Shown: positions 25,001-37,042 of the stretch, piece after piece
Position numbering within the stretch: position 1 is the first letter of the stretch
Layout: every line of letters begins with the position of its first letter
Assembly (NCBI GenBank): GCA_025175665.1
Contig: JANKKI010000605.1
Coordinates: forward strand, 1-64,000
Reading direction: 5' to 3'
Origin: Cinchona pubescens
Taxonomy: Eukaryota > Streptophyta > Magnoliopsida > Gentianales > Rubiaceae
DNA length: 64,000 bases
Program-made: the position numbers and the translations under genes
Notes under the pieces: generated by a model
Told to the model about the DNA's origin: nothing
The model's input: the letters and a program-made list of their open reading frames with translations, nothing else
The model's database searches: none

Positions 25001-28000
25001 GTTCATAAATAAGGATGGCAACAAGTTGTTAAACCATGCTATATTATATTTTTCACTTCAGGTTTTCATGCTGTTATACTGAAAGCCTTATGTAAAATTC
25101 GCCTTATCATTTCAGCTTTTGAAGACAAGGAAGCGGCTGGAGCTTCTTCTTGAGGATCTTCCTTGTGAATACGATCCCTGGGATTATTATGAAACATCAG
25201 ATCAACTTCTGGAGCCACTCCTATTGTGCTATGAGTCATTGGTATAAGCACTAATACTCTTTTCTTAAAACTATTTCTTTTTGTCCTTCCTCATCCAAGG
25301 AAAAAAGTCTTCAAATTTACAGAAAATAAAGATGTTAAAAAGAGTAGTGGTTGAAGTGGAAGTCTGTATGTTGACTGGGGCTTTAATTTTGGCAGCAATC
25401 ATGTGGATCAGGGGTTATAGCTGATGGTCGCCTTGCTGACATGATTAGACGTGTCGCTACATTTAGGATGGTTCTGATGAAGCTTGATCTTCGTCAGGTG
25501 AATTTGCCTTGTATTTTAGGTCACAATTTTAAAGCTGTGTGTTTATTTCGCTTGATAAGAGTAATTTATTAAGGAATATTTTCTTACAATGTTTTCCTGT
25601 TAAAGGAATCTGGCAGGCATGCAGAGACACTTGATGCAATTACCAGATATCTAGACATGGGTACATACAGTGAATGGGATGAAGTTAAAAAACTGGACTT
25701 CTTGACTAGAGAGCTAAAAGGGAAGAGGCCTTTAGTCCCACCAACAATTGAGGTAAAATCTTATCAGATCATTCCATTTTTCCTTATTAGAACAGTTGTT
25801 GCAAAGATCTAATTTTCTATGTTGATGTCATAATTACAGTAGATCTATTACTACCTTCAAGTCGTCTATTATTACGCTAGTTTGATATCGTTCATGCTCT
25901 TTTCTTGTGATATGTGTTGAAAAGGTAATAGTTCTTCGTGCAAATGATCCCAACTTGGGAATTACAGAGTAGTATTTCAGCATTGTGATTACTATTTATC
26001 TTATCATTGGACATCCTTGTTTTCTTTTTTCCTGAAGGTTATACAGATCATGTCAAAGAAGTACTAGACACCTTCAGATAGCAGCTGAGTTGGGACAGTG
26101 ATACTTTAGGAGCATATGTGATTTCATATGGCCTCAAATGTATGATAAGTTACTATCTTTCTTGCTATATCGAGTATGAGATTATTGTTTTTCTTCTCTT
26201 CACCCATTTCATTCTTCTTCTTTTTACTGGATATAAGACACCTCCGACTATAATGTTTCAATGCACCTACTAATTTGCAGGCTAGTGATGTCCTTGCTGT
26301 GGAGCTTCTGCAGAAGGATGCTCGCCTTGCTGTGGGTGGGGAACTAGGCAGACCATGTCCTGGAGGAACGTATAGTATAATCCCTTCAATTTACTGTTAT
26401 TCTTCTGCTGAATATGCACACAGGGAACTTCACGTGAATATATAACATTAGCACTGCATGTGAATAAGCTCACTTTTAACAAGGATTTTACATGAAAGAA
26501 AAAGAACCTATCTACTTCACATATTTTATCTGTTCAAAAGGTACTACTTCAAAATAGCAAGATGGGATTAAGAATTTATGTGCTTCACATATTTTGATTT
26601 TGAAGATATAAACATTTCCATTTCTAGAAAGCTAATAAGTTTGTTTGAATTTTACAGTATTTAGTTGTTGAGAAAACTTTGTGCCATAGGTCACTAGCTT
26701 ATTGTTGGTAACTTAATGCTTTCACAACACATGGAGGAGTGCTATTCTTTTTATAAGTTGGTTTTCCCACTGCAGCATGAGGTTAACTGTTCTAACTGCT
26801 GGAATGCATGGAGGACCATATTCCGAGTGTCTAAATCCATGATTGTGTATAGTAATGGTGTTATGAAGTCCAAGATCTAGTTTCCATGAACTGATCAAGT
26901 AGGAAGATGTACAACTTTCAGATTCTATCGTTATATGGTGTTTTGATTGGATATTTTAAAACTAAGAGCAGTGGTAAACTGAAATTCTGATCATTTTTAT
27001 TCTCATACCTTGCATAGACTCCGGGTAGTGCCACTATTTGAAACTGTGAAAGACTTGAGAGGCGCTGGCTCTGTTATTAGGAGATTATTGTCAATCGATT
27101 GGTACCGGGAACACATAATAAAGAATCATAATGGACACCAAGAGGTACTTATCGCATGTACTCAGTAATTTTACGGTCTCTCGTAGTCTTGAGCTCATAC
27201 AGCAGTCATGTACACAGGTGATGGTTGGTTATTCTGACTCTGGCAAAGATGCTGGGCGCTTTAGTGCTGCATGGGAGCTGTACAAGGCGCAAGAAGATGT
27301 TGTAGCTGCATGTAATGAATATGGAATTAAGGTCACTCAGTGTTTCATGGGCGTGGAGGGAGTATCGGGCGTGGTGGTGGTCCTACATACCTTGCTATTC
27401 AATCCCAGCCACCTGGTTCTGTTATGGTTAGTCTCAGTAACTAGCTTTCCAAATTTCTAAAGTTCACAATTTAGTCTAATCAGTAGGAAAAACTTTATTC
27501 ACTTGCTAGTTGCTGAAATCCATCATGGGTTTGCTTAGAGAAGAAGGCTGAGTTTTGTTTGGTTATGCCAACCACCTGCATTGCGTCTATTATTTCCTTC
27601 CCAATAAAATATTGTATACTAGGTAGGGTGGGTGTGTGGTGGAGGTGGGAACCTGTCATTATACACATCTAGATGTGTATAAGAGACTGTTTCTTATACA
27701 CATCTAGATTGTACATGATTATACACATCAAGTTCACATTATTGAGCGAACAAAATACCCTGTATATATTAATTACATAAAAACAATACCCATGTTTGTT
27801 AGTCAATCATATTCATTGTCTTGATGATTATAGTAATAATACAGGGTACTTTTGACATCATCCTCAATAATGGGCCTCAAACATTGAATATAAAGCAAAA
27901 CTTGAAGTCAAGAAACTTATACTTGGGAAATGAAAATGTTTAAAAAGTTTGCTTGTTGCTTCTTAATTGATCAATATAAGCCTTCAACTTGAATTTATTT

Positions 28001-29252
28001 CGAAAGAAATCATGATCATCATTCCTGATTGCTGAATCTTGTCCTGGAACTGTTCAAAATCTAGGTGGATCATGATTACTATTGTTTCTCCTTACACTGT
28101 TATTTATTTAATTGAATCTTGAACCAGTAAGCCTTATACATTGATCACCATCTTCAATTTTAAATGGGTGGATTAACAACAATTACTTGGACTTCGTTGT
28201 TGAAGACAACAGGCTTTAGATTATATTTTGCTTGTTTTCACAGTCTAGCCAACTTCCTTTTAGAGTTCGACCAGCATAATTGGTAAATATTTAATTTTCT
28301 TTCATTTCATAAATTATTGAATGTAGCATCTCGTCTAATGGGGAAGCCTGCTATTCCTTTCTCCTTACCTTTTCCCAGTGATTTATTATGCCTCTTATTT
28401 TTTGCTCGTATTTCTATTTTCAGGGTACTCTTCGATCAACTGAACAAGGAGAGATGGTGCAGGCCAAGTTTGGACTACCACATATGGCTGTTCGGCAGCT
28501 GGAGATCTACACAACAGCTGTGCTGCTTTCCACATTACGCCCGCCTCTTCCTCCAAGAGAAGAAAAATGGCGCAATCTGATGGATGAAATCTCAAAACTT
28601 AGTTGCAGCAGTTATCGAAGCACCGTGTATGAGAATCCAGAATTCCTCTCATATTTTCATGAAGCTACTCCTCAAGCCGAGCTTGGATACCTCAACATTG
28701 GAAGCCGTCCAACTAGAAGGAAGAGTTCTGTAGGAATCGGACATCTCCGAGCAATTCCGTGGGTATTTGCATGGACACAGACCAGATTTGTTCTTCCTGC
28801 TTGGCTTGGTGTTGGAGCAGGTCTTAAAGGCGTTTGCGAGAAGGGACATGCTGAAGATTTACGGTATTGCAATGTACAAGGAATGGCCTTTCTTTCAATC
28901 CACTGTTGACCTCATCGAAATGGTCCTAGGTAAAGCTGACATTCCCATAGCCAAGCACTACGATGAAATTCTTGTGTCAGCAAGCCGACAAGAACTTGGT
29001 GCCCAGTTGAGGGGGGAGCTCATGACAACTGAGAAGTATGTATTGTTGGTTACTGGACATGAGAAGCTATCCGAGAACAACCGGTGTCACTGGAGATTGA
29101 TGGAGAGCAGGCTTCCTTATCTCAATCCAATGAATATGTTGCAAGTGGAGATACTCAAGAGGTTGAGACGCGATGATGACAACAAGCAGCTCAGAGATGC
29201 ATTGCTTATTACCATTAATGGTATTGCTGCTGGGATGAGGAACACTGGTTAA
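19082..29252 (+). CDS. PPC4: Bacterial-type phosphoenolpyruvate carboxylase (PPC4 class), assembly-damaged
   Basis: PEPC carboxylates phosphoenolpyruvate with bicarbonate to oxaloacetate and phosphate in the cytosol; plant bacterial-type PEPC joins class-2 complexes. The N-terminus MADITDDIAEEISFQ and C-terminal RNTG (not QNTG) identify the bacterial type, which lacks the N-terminal phosphorylation serine. Coding exons by splice sites: 19082-~19147 (cut by adapter), 19947-20110, 20541-20655, 20747-20825, 20923-20994, 21069-~21150, 21222-21303, 21389-21484, 22430-22571, 23222-23353, 24207-24280, 24417-24685, 25116-25241, 25396-25497, 25606-25752, 26038-26139, 26281-26369, 27018-27144, 27218-27426, 28424-29252. 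Motifs: LTAHPTQ (exon 4), GGDRDGNPN (exon 8), GYSDSGKDAGR and a shifted FHGRGGSIGRGGGP (exon 19), SRPTRRKSS (exon 20). About 35-40 residues after DDCR are missing, and indels shift frame in exons 4, 7, 12, 16, 19 and 20; the donor after exon 6 reads GA. These look like sequence errors because motifs survive in the other frame. Confidence 0.93.
19148..19178. other. Mate-pair junction adapter truncating PPC4 exon 1
   Basis: TTATACACATCT and AGATGTGTATAAGAGACAG abut head to head. The reading frame runs correctly to ...DDCR and then enters the adapter; the remainder of exon 1 and its donor site are absent. Sequence just downstream (19179-19460) is not recognisable exon. Confidence 0.97.
21485..22429 (+). 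other. PPC4 intron 8, about 945 bp
   Basis: Intron between the GGDRDGNPN exon and the VTRDVSLLSRW exon, with GT donor and TTTCTTTAG acceptor. A short mosaic-end-like string TAAGAGACAG lies at 21546-21555; nothing else recognised. Confidence 0.7.
23117..23134. other. Nextera mosaic end in PPC4 intron 9
   Basis: TGTCTCTTATACACATCT, 18 of 19 bases. It falls in the intron about 90 bp upstream of exon 10. A weaker fragment TACACATCTAGA occurs at 24687-24698 immediately after the exon 12 donor. Confidence 0.93.
27339..27381 (+). other. PPC4 catalytic glycine-rich loop preceded by a 2-base insertion
   Basis: After ...YGIKVT the frame should continue LFHGRGGSIGRGGGP. Two extra bases (about 27339-27340, AG) shift it, but the motif is intact in the next frame through 27381. 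This loop holds catalytic residues of PEPC. Intact conservation after the shift argues for a sequence error rather than long-standing decay. Confidence 0.85.
27653..27731. other. Two consecutive mate-pair junction adapters in PPC4 intron 19
   Basis: TTATACACATCT/AGATGTGTATAAGAGAC at about 27659-27687 runs straight into TTCTTATACACATCTAGA at about 27691-27709, with another partial TTATACACATCA at 27719-27730. The intron length and content here are unreliable. Confidence 0.96.
27748..27853. repeat. Short inverted-repeat element, about 105 bp
   Basis: CAAAATACCCTGTATATATT near 27748 is inverted at about 27833-27853 (ATAATACAGGGTACTTTTG). It resembles a small foldback MITE within PPC4 intron 19. 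It lies close to adapter fragments, so an assembly origin is possible. Confidence 0.45.
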
Positions 29253-29784
29253 TTGATTTCATACAAAATCATATTACTCCATAAAATATGTAGGACAGTT
29301 AGCTAACTACTTGCTATGTTGATGATGATATTACCATGACACAGATCATTTTGCCATTTGCACAATTACGTGGTGCATAAAAATCTAGTTTAAAGTATTA
29401 TGCATCATTCTGCTTAATAGGTACTAAGTATTATTTTGGCATGCCCAGAAGTGATGGTAACTAATTTTGTGCTACTCTATAAAAGATGTTTTGCTTCTAG
29501 AGTTCTTTTTTATTTTAAATTTTTTTGAGTAATTTTGCTTCAAGAATTCTTATATTCTTCTAGTAACATTTAAGGAGTTTGGACCTTGGAAATGTGGTAA
29601 ATAAAAATCAGAAAAATTCCAAAAAATTATTCCGTTGAAACTAATTAAAGATGTTATACATTAACATATTCATTACAAAAATTTATACAAGATAAATTTT
29701 TAACTCTAGAACAAGATAGTTTTCTCAATTCACAGTAGAATTTCGCACTCATCATTGACAAATTTCGTGATTTTTTCTTTCTAC

Positions 29785-29801
29785 CTGTCTCTTATACACA
29801 T
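29785..29801. other. Nextera mosaic end, truncated
   Basis: CTGTCTCTTATACACAT, 17 of 19 bases, about 530 bp downstream of the PPC4 stop codon. Confidence 0.92.
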
Positions 29802-30197
29802 GCGATTTTAAAGAGTCAAAAACGTATTGCGATATTCTGCACCCATTTTGTAGTTTTTGCTCATAGTGGGTTTCCTTGTATCATCGTTTGGTGGACAGAA
29901 CACATTTATTCATGCAGCATAAAAAGAGCAGTTAAAAGAGCAGCCACGCACACGTAGCTAGTCTAACAAAAGATGGTCTGGATATAAGTAGGCCTATATG
30001 TCATCGTCCCATAGAAGATTTGGATCAAATATATATGAGGATCCAAATGTTCTTCCATGGCGTTTTCACTCCTCGTCCACACATTATTTAATGCATAGGG
30101 CTGTGAAACAAAACTAAACAAGTTGAATACTTTTTTATTGTGTTTAAATTTGTTTGATTATGTTAACGATCTTCTAAATATGTTTAAATTACATTTA

Positions 30198-30218
30198 TCT
30201 AGATGTGTATAAGAGACA
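30198..30218. other. Nextera mosaic end
   Basis: AGATGTGTATAAGAGACA (18 bases) preceded by TCT of the opposite half. It splits an AT-rich dispersed repeat. Confidence 0.92.
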
Positions 30219-30429
30219 TTTTTATCGAATCGAATTCGATTCAATCTCAAATAATTTAAAATTTTCACATGTAAATTTAAAATTTAAAATTTATTGAGCG
30301 AACAAAAAATTTAATGAACGCTAAATCTTGTTCAAGTTTAATTTGATTGCTAGCGAACCAAATTTGAACTAACTAAATTACAAAATTGAGTTTGATTCGA
30401 GTATGAAATCACCTGTGTACATTGTAGAG

Positions 30430-30500
30430 CTTATACACATCATTTCAAGAGACAAGTTTAAGTATGCCAAATTGCCTCCTAAGCTGACTATTTGTGAAGT
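30430..30500. other. Adapter remnant plus 46-bp inverted copy of 33446-33491
   Basis: CTTATACACATC at 30430-30441 and AAGAGACA at 30447-30454 are followed at 30455-30500 by a perfect reverse complement of 33446-33491. An adapter joined to an inverted copy from about 3 kb away is the signature of a mate-pair chimera. Confidence 0.85.
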
Positions 30501-32017
30501 ATATTGGTTTTTGAAATTTGGAAGTGAAATTAGAGTAAGATTAGACTCTTGACACTAATAAATTAACACCAAAGAATCTATTAACCTAAGGCAACTTTCC
30601 TTTGAAGGACTTGTTGAAGTTTTAGTATACATTTATTTAAGCTAAGCTAATCAAATTTCAAAAGGGTCTAAGAAAATTATGTTGGGCATAATTCTTTACT
30701 TCCATAGAAGAAATGGAATCTGATCTTTTTTTTTATGGCATAGTACAAATATGCTTGAGCAATTTCACCTCTTTGGGAGCATATCATATTATCAGATGCT
30801 ATTTGTTGTCTAAAGAAGATACCATCCCTGCAAAAAAGTAAAAACCAGTGTGGTTCAATCAATGTGTCCAAAAGCATGATATATTATGATAAGCATCCTC
30901 TCAAGTTTTCAAGAACCCTTCATTCATTCATTCTTTCTGGTGCTGTCCAGCTTATAAACATTTACTTTCTTTTGGTCTTCATTCAATTTATATATGCACT
31001 AATAATTTACCTTTCTTGGTGGCCATCTTCACCACATGCAGTGTAATAAAACACTACGTACGTATATATTAAGTGGGAAGTCATTTCATCTCTTATCCTT
31101 TGGATTTTGGCCTTAGCAAATCTCCACGAACATACTATCAATCTTCTCTAGAAGAGAAAATTGTATGTGTTGCCTTCTTCCCTAACTTACTTTGTTGATT
31201 AGACCACAATTTGCTACATGCGTGCAAACATTATTAAAAGACATGCAAATTCTTTTGGATTGGTAAATTTTGACTAAAAAAAAAAAAAAAGGCAAATATT
31301 ACACTTTCATTCACATTAAAACCAGATGTGACAAGAGCTTGTATATCCTGGTTAGGCACAGGTGATCAGCTAACGACAGAAGACAAGACAGTTTGCTGAT
31401 GTGATTGAGAGGAGTTGCACGTGAACTAAAAGTCATTGCGTAAACTCCTCGCTCCCAAGACTTGTCATGGTTCAGCAAATTTGGTCCAATTTATCGTAAT
31501 TGATTAGTAACTTTGGTCTTATTGTTTCAATGATGATGAGCAGATACAAAGCGGAGAAAAAACCAAAAATGATCACCACTTGGATTAGACATTTTTGTCT
31601 AAGTTCAACTTTTCTTATGTCGGCATCAATTTCCTAGTCATTGACATGCAATTGAAGAGTATCGTCATGAATCCATTTGGCTTTTGTGGAGTTTTGGAAT
31701 TGAAAAGATGGGATGCAAATCAAATGAAAGTTTCAGTAAGTGGAAGATGCATGGCATGCATGGTTGTTGGCCACAACCACAAGCCCGATGCTTGCAAGTC
31801 ATATACTAGTATCGGAGAATGTGACCCAAGAATCAGACTTAAGGGTAAAGACTTAATTGCCACAAAATTATTAAGACTAATTTATATTTCTTTCGAAAAT
31901 TTAAGAGGACGAAAAATAAATTTTATAAGAATACAAATTAAATTTTCAAAAATTTAAAGAATAAAATTTATAGTTTTTAGAATTTTTAGGGCGGCCCCCC
32001 TCCCGACCCCCCCCAAA

Positions 32018-32027
32018 TCCGCCCCTG
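32018..32027. mobile_element. Possible hAT/MITE terminal repeat
   Basis: TCCGCCCCTG, the complement of CAGGGGCGGA, a terminus common among plant hAT-like elements, follows a C-rich tract. No partner terminus was found upstream; AGGGGCGAAGTTAAG near 32578 could be a different element's start. Confidence 0.3.
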
Positions 32028-33445
32028 AGTATCAGTATGAAGCTAGATGAGGGAGCATACCATGTAGGACATTTAACTTTGTTTTGTGTTGAAACATAAA
32101 GTTTTGAGTTTGAAAGATCATTGAGCCCATTTAATTTGTCTCCAAGTTCTTATCCTTTGGTCTGATGAAGATTCATTGTATCAGCACAATCTGAAAAACA
32201 TTTGGTTAATTAGTTCAACAACTTGTATCAGTACGTAAGTCAAAACTATTGGCTGAAAAAATAAGACCAATTTGCTAGTATCCATAGTGCTAAAAGAATA
32301 AGTATCCGCATCGATTAGTCTAGAGATTTTAAATTAATTAATAAAATTTATTGATCACTTCTTCACTTATTGTTAGTTTTAAAATGAAAATTCATGTTCT
32401 TTAACATATGATAATAGAGTTAATATCAAGTTTTCACTAGTTTCAAAGTTAATTTCAAGTTTTCACTCATCTATACATACACTCTTCTATGTATTGGGTT
32501 TAGCTTAATACTTATCGTAGTTATGGCACTAAGTTTGACTTCATAAATATTAGTCATGTCAACATTTGTATTCCCTTAGGGGCGAAGTTAAGACCCCAAA
32601 GTTAGGGAGACAACATAACTTGTCAAATTAAGCAAAAACAAAGTTTTATAGAATAAATAATCTTACATACAATCATAATTATAAGAATACGTTTAGATAG
32701 TGATTTTCCTATCATTTTACGTAATAAAATTCAGAATACCACATAATGTTCTATTTATTATAAGAGATGTGCTTAGATTCAACTTTTTAGGGGGTTAAAG
32801 TAAAGAAAAAGAGGAATTTTATAAATTTTTTGAGAAAGAAAATGAAGTTTCTGTGTTTGGGCGTAGAATTAACCGATTTCTTGTTCTTATTCATTGGTTT
32901 GGATTGGATACATCCAGTTTTCACATCATGCATAAGAGTAAGTGTTAAAATATAAATACCTCATATTGATAGTTGAAAGATTATAAACTCATAATTAATA
33001 ATTTTCTTATATCACTTCTATTTATTAATAATTAATTTTGAGATGAAAACCATATAAATAAGAATATGTACTATATGGGTGCTACAAGTCTTTGAGAAGA
33101 ATCATTTTGAAATGAAGATTATCTCCTCTACAATTTTTTCTTTCAACCTAATATTTTTTCTTTCTAATCTTTTTTAATGTTAGACAACTATAGACTATAG
33201 AGGAACATACAAAAATTTCAAAATGCAAAGAATTATTCTCATCATATCAACAAGTCGATTATTTTAGGATTTAAAAAAGTCAATAATATCATCACCTAAC
33301 TATATTTAGAGATGGTCTGTTACTTTGATAAGAATAAGATATTCCAAATTGGATATCCATCTTGATTACCCATTTTTACAAATGCTGGAGATTATAGGCC
33401 TATTGTAGAAACGCCAATTTTCATAGGAGCTGAAAATAATAAAAA

Positions 33446-33491
33446 ACTTCACAAATAGTCAGCTTAGGAGGCAATTTGGCATACTTAAACT
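33446..33491. repeat. Source copy of the 46-bp inverted duplication
   Basis: Perfect reverse complement of 30455-30500; this copy has no adapter next to it and is probably the genuine location. Confidence 0.8.
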
Positions 33492-35448
33492 AGTTGGTCA
33501 ACTAATTTAATAATAATTCAAGATAAACAATTAATTATCTTAATCGAGTGCTTTGCCATAGAACCGTAGTGTGCCACTAATTACCTAGAGGATTTGAAGT
33601 ATATGCAGTTAAACAATAATTCATGCTTTTTGGGAAATAAAGTATGAACAAATTATGTTGGTCAAAATTGATTGAACAGCACAAAGAGGACACTGAGATT
33701 AGCTGGCTAATGCGTGTTAAATTCGTACAATCCAATAGTTTAAGATTTCAGAGTGCTTAATAGTCGGCAAAATTTGTCAACCCAAAGTCACCACTACCAA
33801 TTTCTTCCTTTTTTTTTTTGTCTTTTTTTTTTTTTTAAACCAAAATAATTATCACTATCATTTTAAGCCGTACAAAGCTGGCAAATCTATGAGCATTTTT
33901 AATTTTATTAGTCAATGGATATGGAATTAATGTCCTCTTAATTTGTTTAGTTAATTGTAGTCTCTAAAGAGTTTAGAAGAAAACTTGATTAAGTATATTA
34001 TTTTACTAATCACGTGGTTCGCGAAAATGACTACCAATATGCTGCAAAATCATCAACCTAAGGGACCCAAAAATTAGTCAAAAAGTTCTATCTTTTTGAG
34101 GCTCAAGAACTTAACTTGCCACACAAAAATTGTCAGATTCTATGGAATTGTATTATTGTCTTCATTATGATGTAAACTCCAATATATCTTTGAAACGTGC
34201 TTGGGTTAATTAGATTTTCATGCCGTCTGCCTGGTAGCTCTCACTTTTAAAACTTTCATTTATTTGCATCCCTGTCTCTCAAATTCTTTTAAAAAAAAAA
34301 AAACTCCTTCTTCCCTATTTTCTTAATGACTCAAACCATTTACTAATAAATAATAAAAAAGCGTCTTACGACTGTAAGTTGTACTTCATTGTCAAATTTA
34401 TAATCACCTTTTAAATGGGTTACTATCTATTTTAAAATTGTGGCCTCTTTGATTAGTTTCTTAAACCAGCTAACTACTTAACTCTCAAACGAGAAAAAAT
34501 AAAAATAAAAATAAAAATAAAACGTAAATACTTCACCGACGGTTTAGGTGATAGCAAAAATCTTTACTTAAAAAATAAAAATAAAAAACCAAAAATCTTT
34601 AATTGAAGGAGTTATTACTCATTTTCCTTACAGATTTTATTTTTTAGAACTAAATATCTTTGGTTTATTTTATAAGAATCCAATTCCTACCATGCATTTC
34701 TTTTTCTGCTACTCGTCTAAAAATGTAAGGTGGAAAATAAGACTTTGCATAGAACGCCAATTGTATTAGTTAATGGGAGTCCTAACATATGGCAGATAAT
34801 ATTGGGCACAACCTTTTCATAAAGAGCAAAAGATAAATATGTCTACCTAACCAATTGACATAAAGTAATAAAGTAACATAAATATTTAATTAACTAGGGA
34901 ACAAACAAATGTCGGACAACAAAAAATTGCAGCAAAGTTTGATTTTTGCAAATGTTAATACTAGCAAAGTAATAGATACAAACTTGCGTAAATGCTCACC
35001 GTATGAAAAAAAAAAACAAAAACATGTTAAGTACTTTTGTTTTTTTTTTTTTTTTTTTTTTTTTTGTGGTGAAAACTTTTGTCTTTTTATTGTAGTCATT
35101 CTTTTGAAAAATCTTGAACGTTTCCAAATTCCAACCATCTCGTGCGTGTAATAAACTTAATCAACACACTAAAAATGTTTCGATAAAGGCGTAGACAAAA
35201 AAATTTGTGATTGCGATGGCCACTCAAATTTTAAGGAAGATTATGGACAACAAACTTCGTTAGCAACAAGCAAGTTTGATGATGTAAAATCTTGGAACTA
35301 AAAGACAAAGCAAGCGTCGATGCTGGCTTGGTCTTTTATTTCCAAGAATTTAATAGGGTACATGGAGGAAATACGTTTACCAAAATCCCCACGTTTGTTG
35401 TCCATAACAATGAACAAAATTACCCTGCACCATTATACACACATGACT

Positions 35449-35470
35449 CATACACATCTAGATGTGTATA
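35449..35470. other. Central part of a mate-pair junction
   Basis: TACACATCT joined to AGATGTGTATA: the palindromic centre of the junction adapter with outer parts lost. A one-sided remnant GTCTCTTATACAC lies at 39578-39590. Confidence 0.85.
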
Positions 35471-36636
35471 ATTTTAAAAGAGTATTTCTATATAATTTGA
35501 CTAAGTAGCAAAGTAACTGACGCATTATTAAATTGATAAAGAAAGAAAGTAATTTAATTAAAAATTAAAAATTTAATATTATGATTTTGTTTCATAAATT
35601 AAATTTGACTAGTGATATTGATTTTATGATCTCATAAATTATTTTTGTTTTCAAAAACAGTACTCCACTATTATTGGTGATCATTAAAAATTATTCAGTT
35701 GAAGTGATCGCTTTACTATGGTTGTTTCTTGTTGAAAGATTTCACTAAAAATCTTCGAAGGATTTATTCTTTTTAATTGAAATTTATAAATGTTTCTTGC
35801 TTCAAACAAAAATAAAGTAAAACAAACTACAAATGCCTAAATTAATCCTATGGCACCTTATGCCAATACATGAAGTTGGTCCTACTACACTCATGATACT
35901 TGTTTGCCACCTATAACTAGTAAAGTTTCTCACCAATAATTTAATCTCATTGACCGTGTAGAAAAAAGGTAGTATTATTTTTTTGGCATTATGAAATGGG
36001 TTCAGCTTTTACATTATCAAAGGTTCCGTATCGTGACTTGAAAGAAAATGACAATTCACCTTTCCAACTATTACATTAAATTATCCATTCACAATTACCC
36101 GATAAGAATAGAAATTTTCTGTCATTTAAAGGGATCATCTAAAAACTTTGTGATGCCATTTTTGTGCACTTGTGCTGTTACTTCTATCTTGGAAAGAAAT
36201 TGGCTCTCTTTTGGTATTTCTTTATTTTGTGTGGAACAAGTTTACATGGAATAGTGACTAACTAATTAATTTTTTAAAGTCGAAATCAAAGTCGTTAGAT
36301 TGTATCTTTACTTGGGCAAATTAGATCCTTCGTGTCAAATTTTTTGGTGTACACTCAGTATTATCGATGATCGATTGCTATGTTGATTTAAAATTACCAC
36401 CATCTCTATTTTTTTAATCCTTTAACAATGTTATCTAACACTAAATTATCAAAATTATATTTGAATTTGTCTATCATTGGTGGTACCAAATTATTACTGG
36501 ATAATTGACAACAAAAGTCTTATTTAATTACTTCGGTGATAATGTACTTTATAAATAAATTGTTTGGCTATCTATATACTTGCACAAAATATAAGAGGGT
36601 TCTTTGTAAGTGAGAAAGGTGACCGTAATACTAGTC

Positions 36637-37042
36637 ATAGTTATTAAATTCGACTGGGAACTCGCGAGGAAGTGTATCAACTAAGTCTTGGTTCAATCTG
36701 GGTTATTGGTTCAACTGTTGGTCACTTAAATATAAGAAATTGGTATATAATGACTTTAGATTATTAAATACAAGATATATAATGAAATATCGATAAAAAT
36801 ATATTTTATTAAAAAAAATTAAGTGTAAATGTAACTTTTCAGTATTTACATAACCTTTTCACATGAAAAGTTAAAAAAGAATTAATATATAGAGTGGAGT
36901 TTGGAGAGTATATAAATAAAAAAAAGATATATAATAACCAAAAACTTATATGATTAGGTGGTAAGGAATCCAACCCAGTCTTATGGTCGGTTCATCGAAT
37001 TCACCGGTTGAACCGCAGGACCGGACCGGATTCAATAACTAT
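36637..37042. mobile_element. MITE candidate, about 406 bp
   Basis: Termini ATAGTTATTAAATTCG (left) and, inverted, ATAGTTATTGAATCCG (right) match at 14 of 16 positions, with GC-rich subterminal sequence (ACTCGCGAGG left; CCGGTTGAACCGCAGGACCGG right) and an AT-rich middle without coding capacity. Flanks share only ACTA, so the target duplication is unclear. Confidence 0.65.

Larger units (their letters stand above)
29253..36636. other. Gene-poor region downstream of PPC4
   Basis: No convincing gene. Contents: adapter fragments near 29785, 30198, 30430 and 35449; a hAT-like repeat fragment around 30097-30420 related to 54418-54600 (shared ACATGTAAATTTAAAA and TTCGAGTAT strings); an inverted duplication with 33446-33491; a possible transposon end TCCGCCCCTG at 32018-32027; and poly-T at 35041-35065. 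The 120-codon frame at 31595-31957 has no recognised domain. Confidence 0.5.

Noticed and set aside
28395..28872. Antisense frames opposite the last PPC4 exon
   Set aside because: Shadows of a highly conserved coding exon.
31595..31957. 120-codon plus-strand frame with Cys/His residues (GRCMACMVVGHNHKPDACK)
   Set aside because: No recognised fold, the end runs into low-complexity DNA next to a transposon-like terminus, and no splice context is visible.
35010..35070. Poly-T/poly-A palindrome as an inverted-repeat element
   Set aside because: Symmetry comes from homopolymer runs; no unique terminal sequence.
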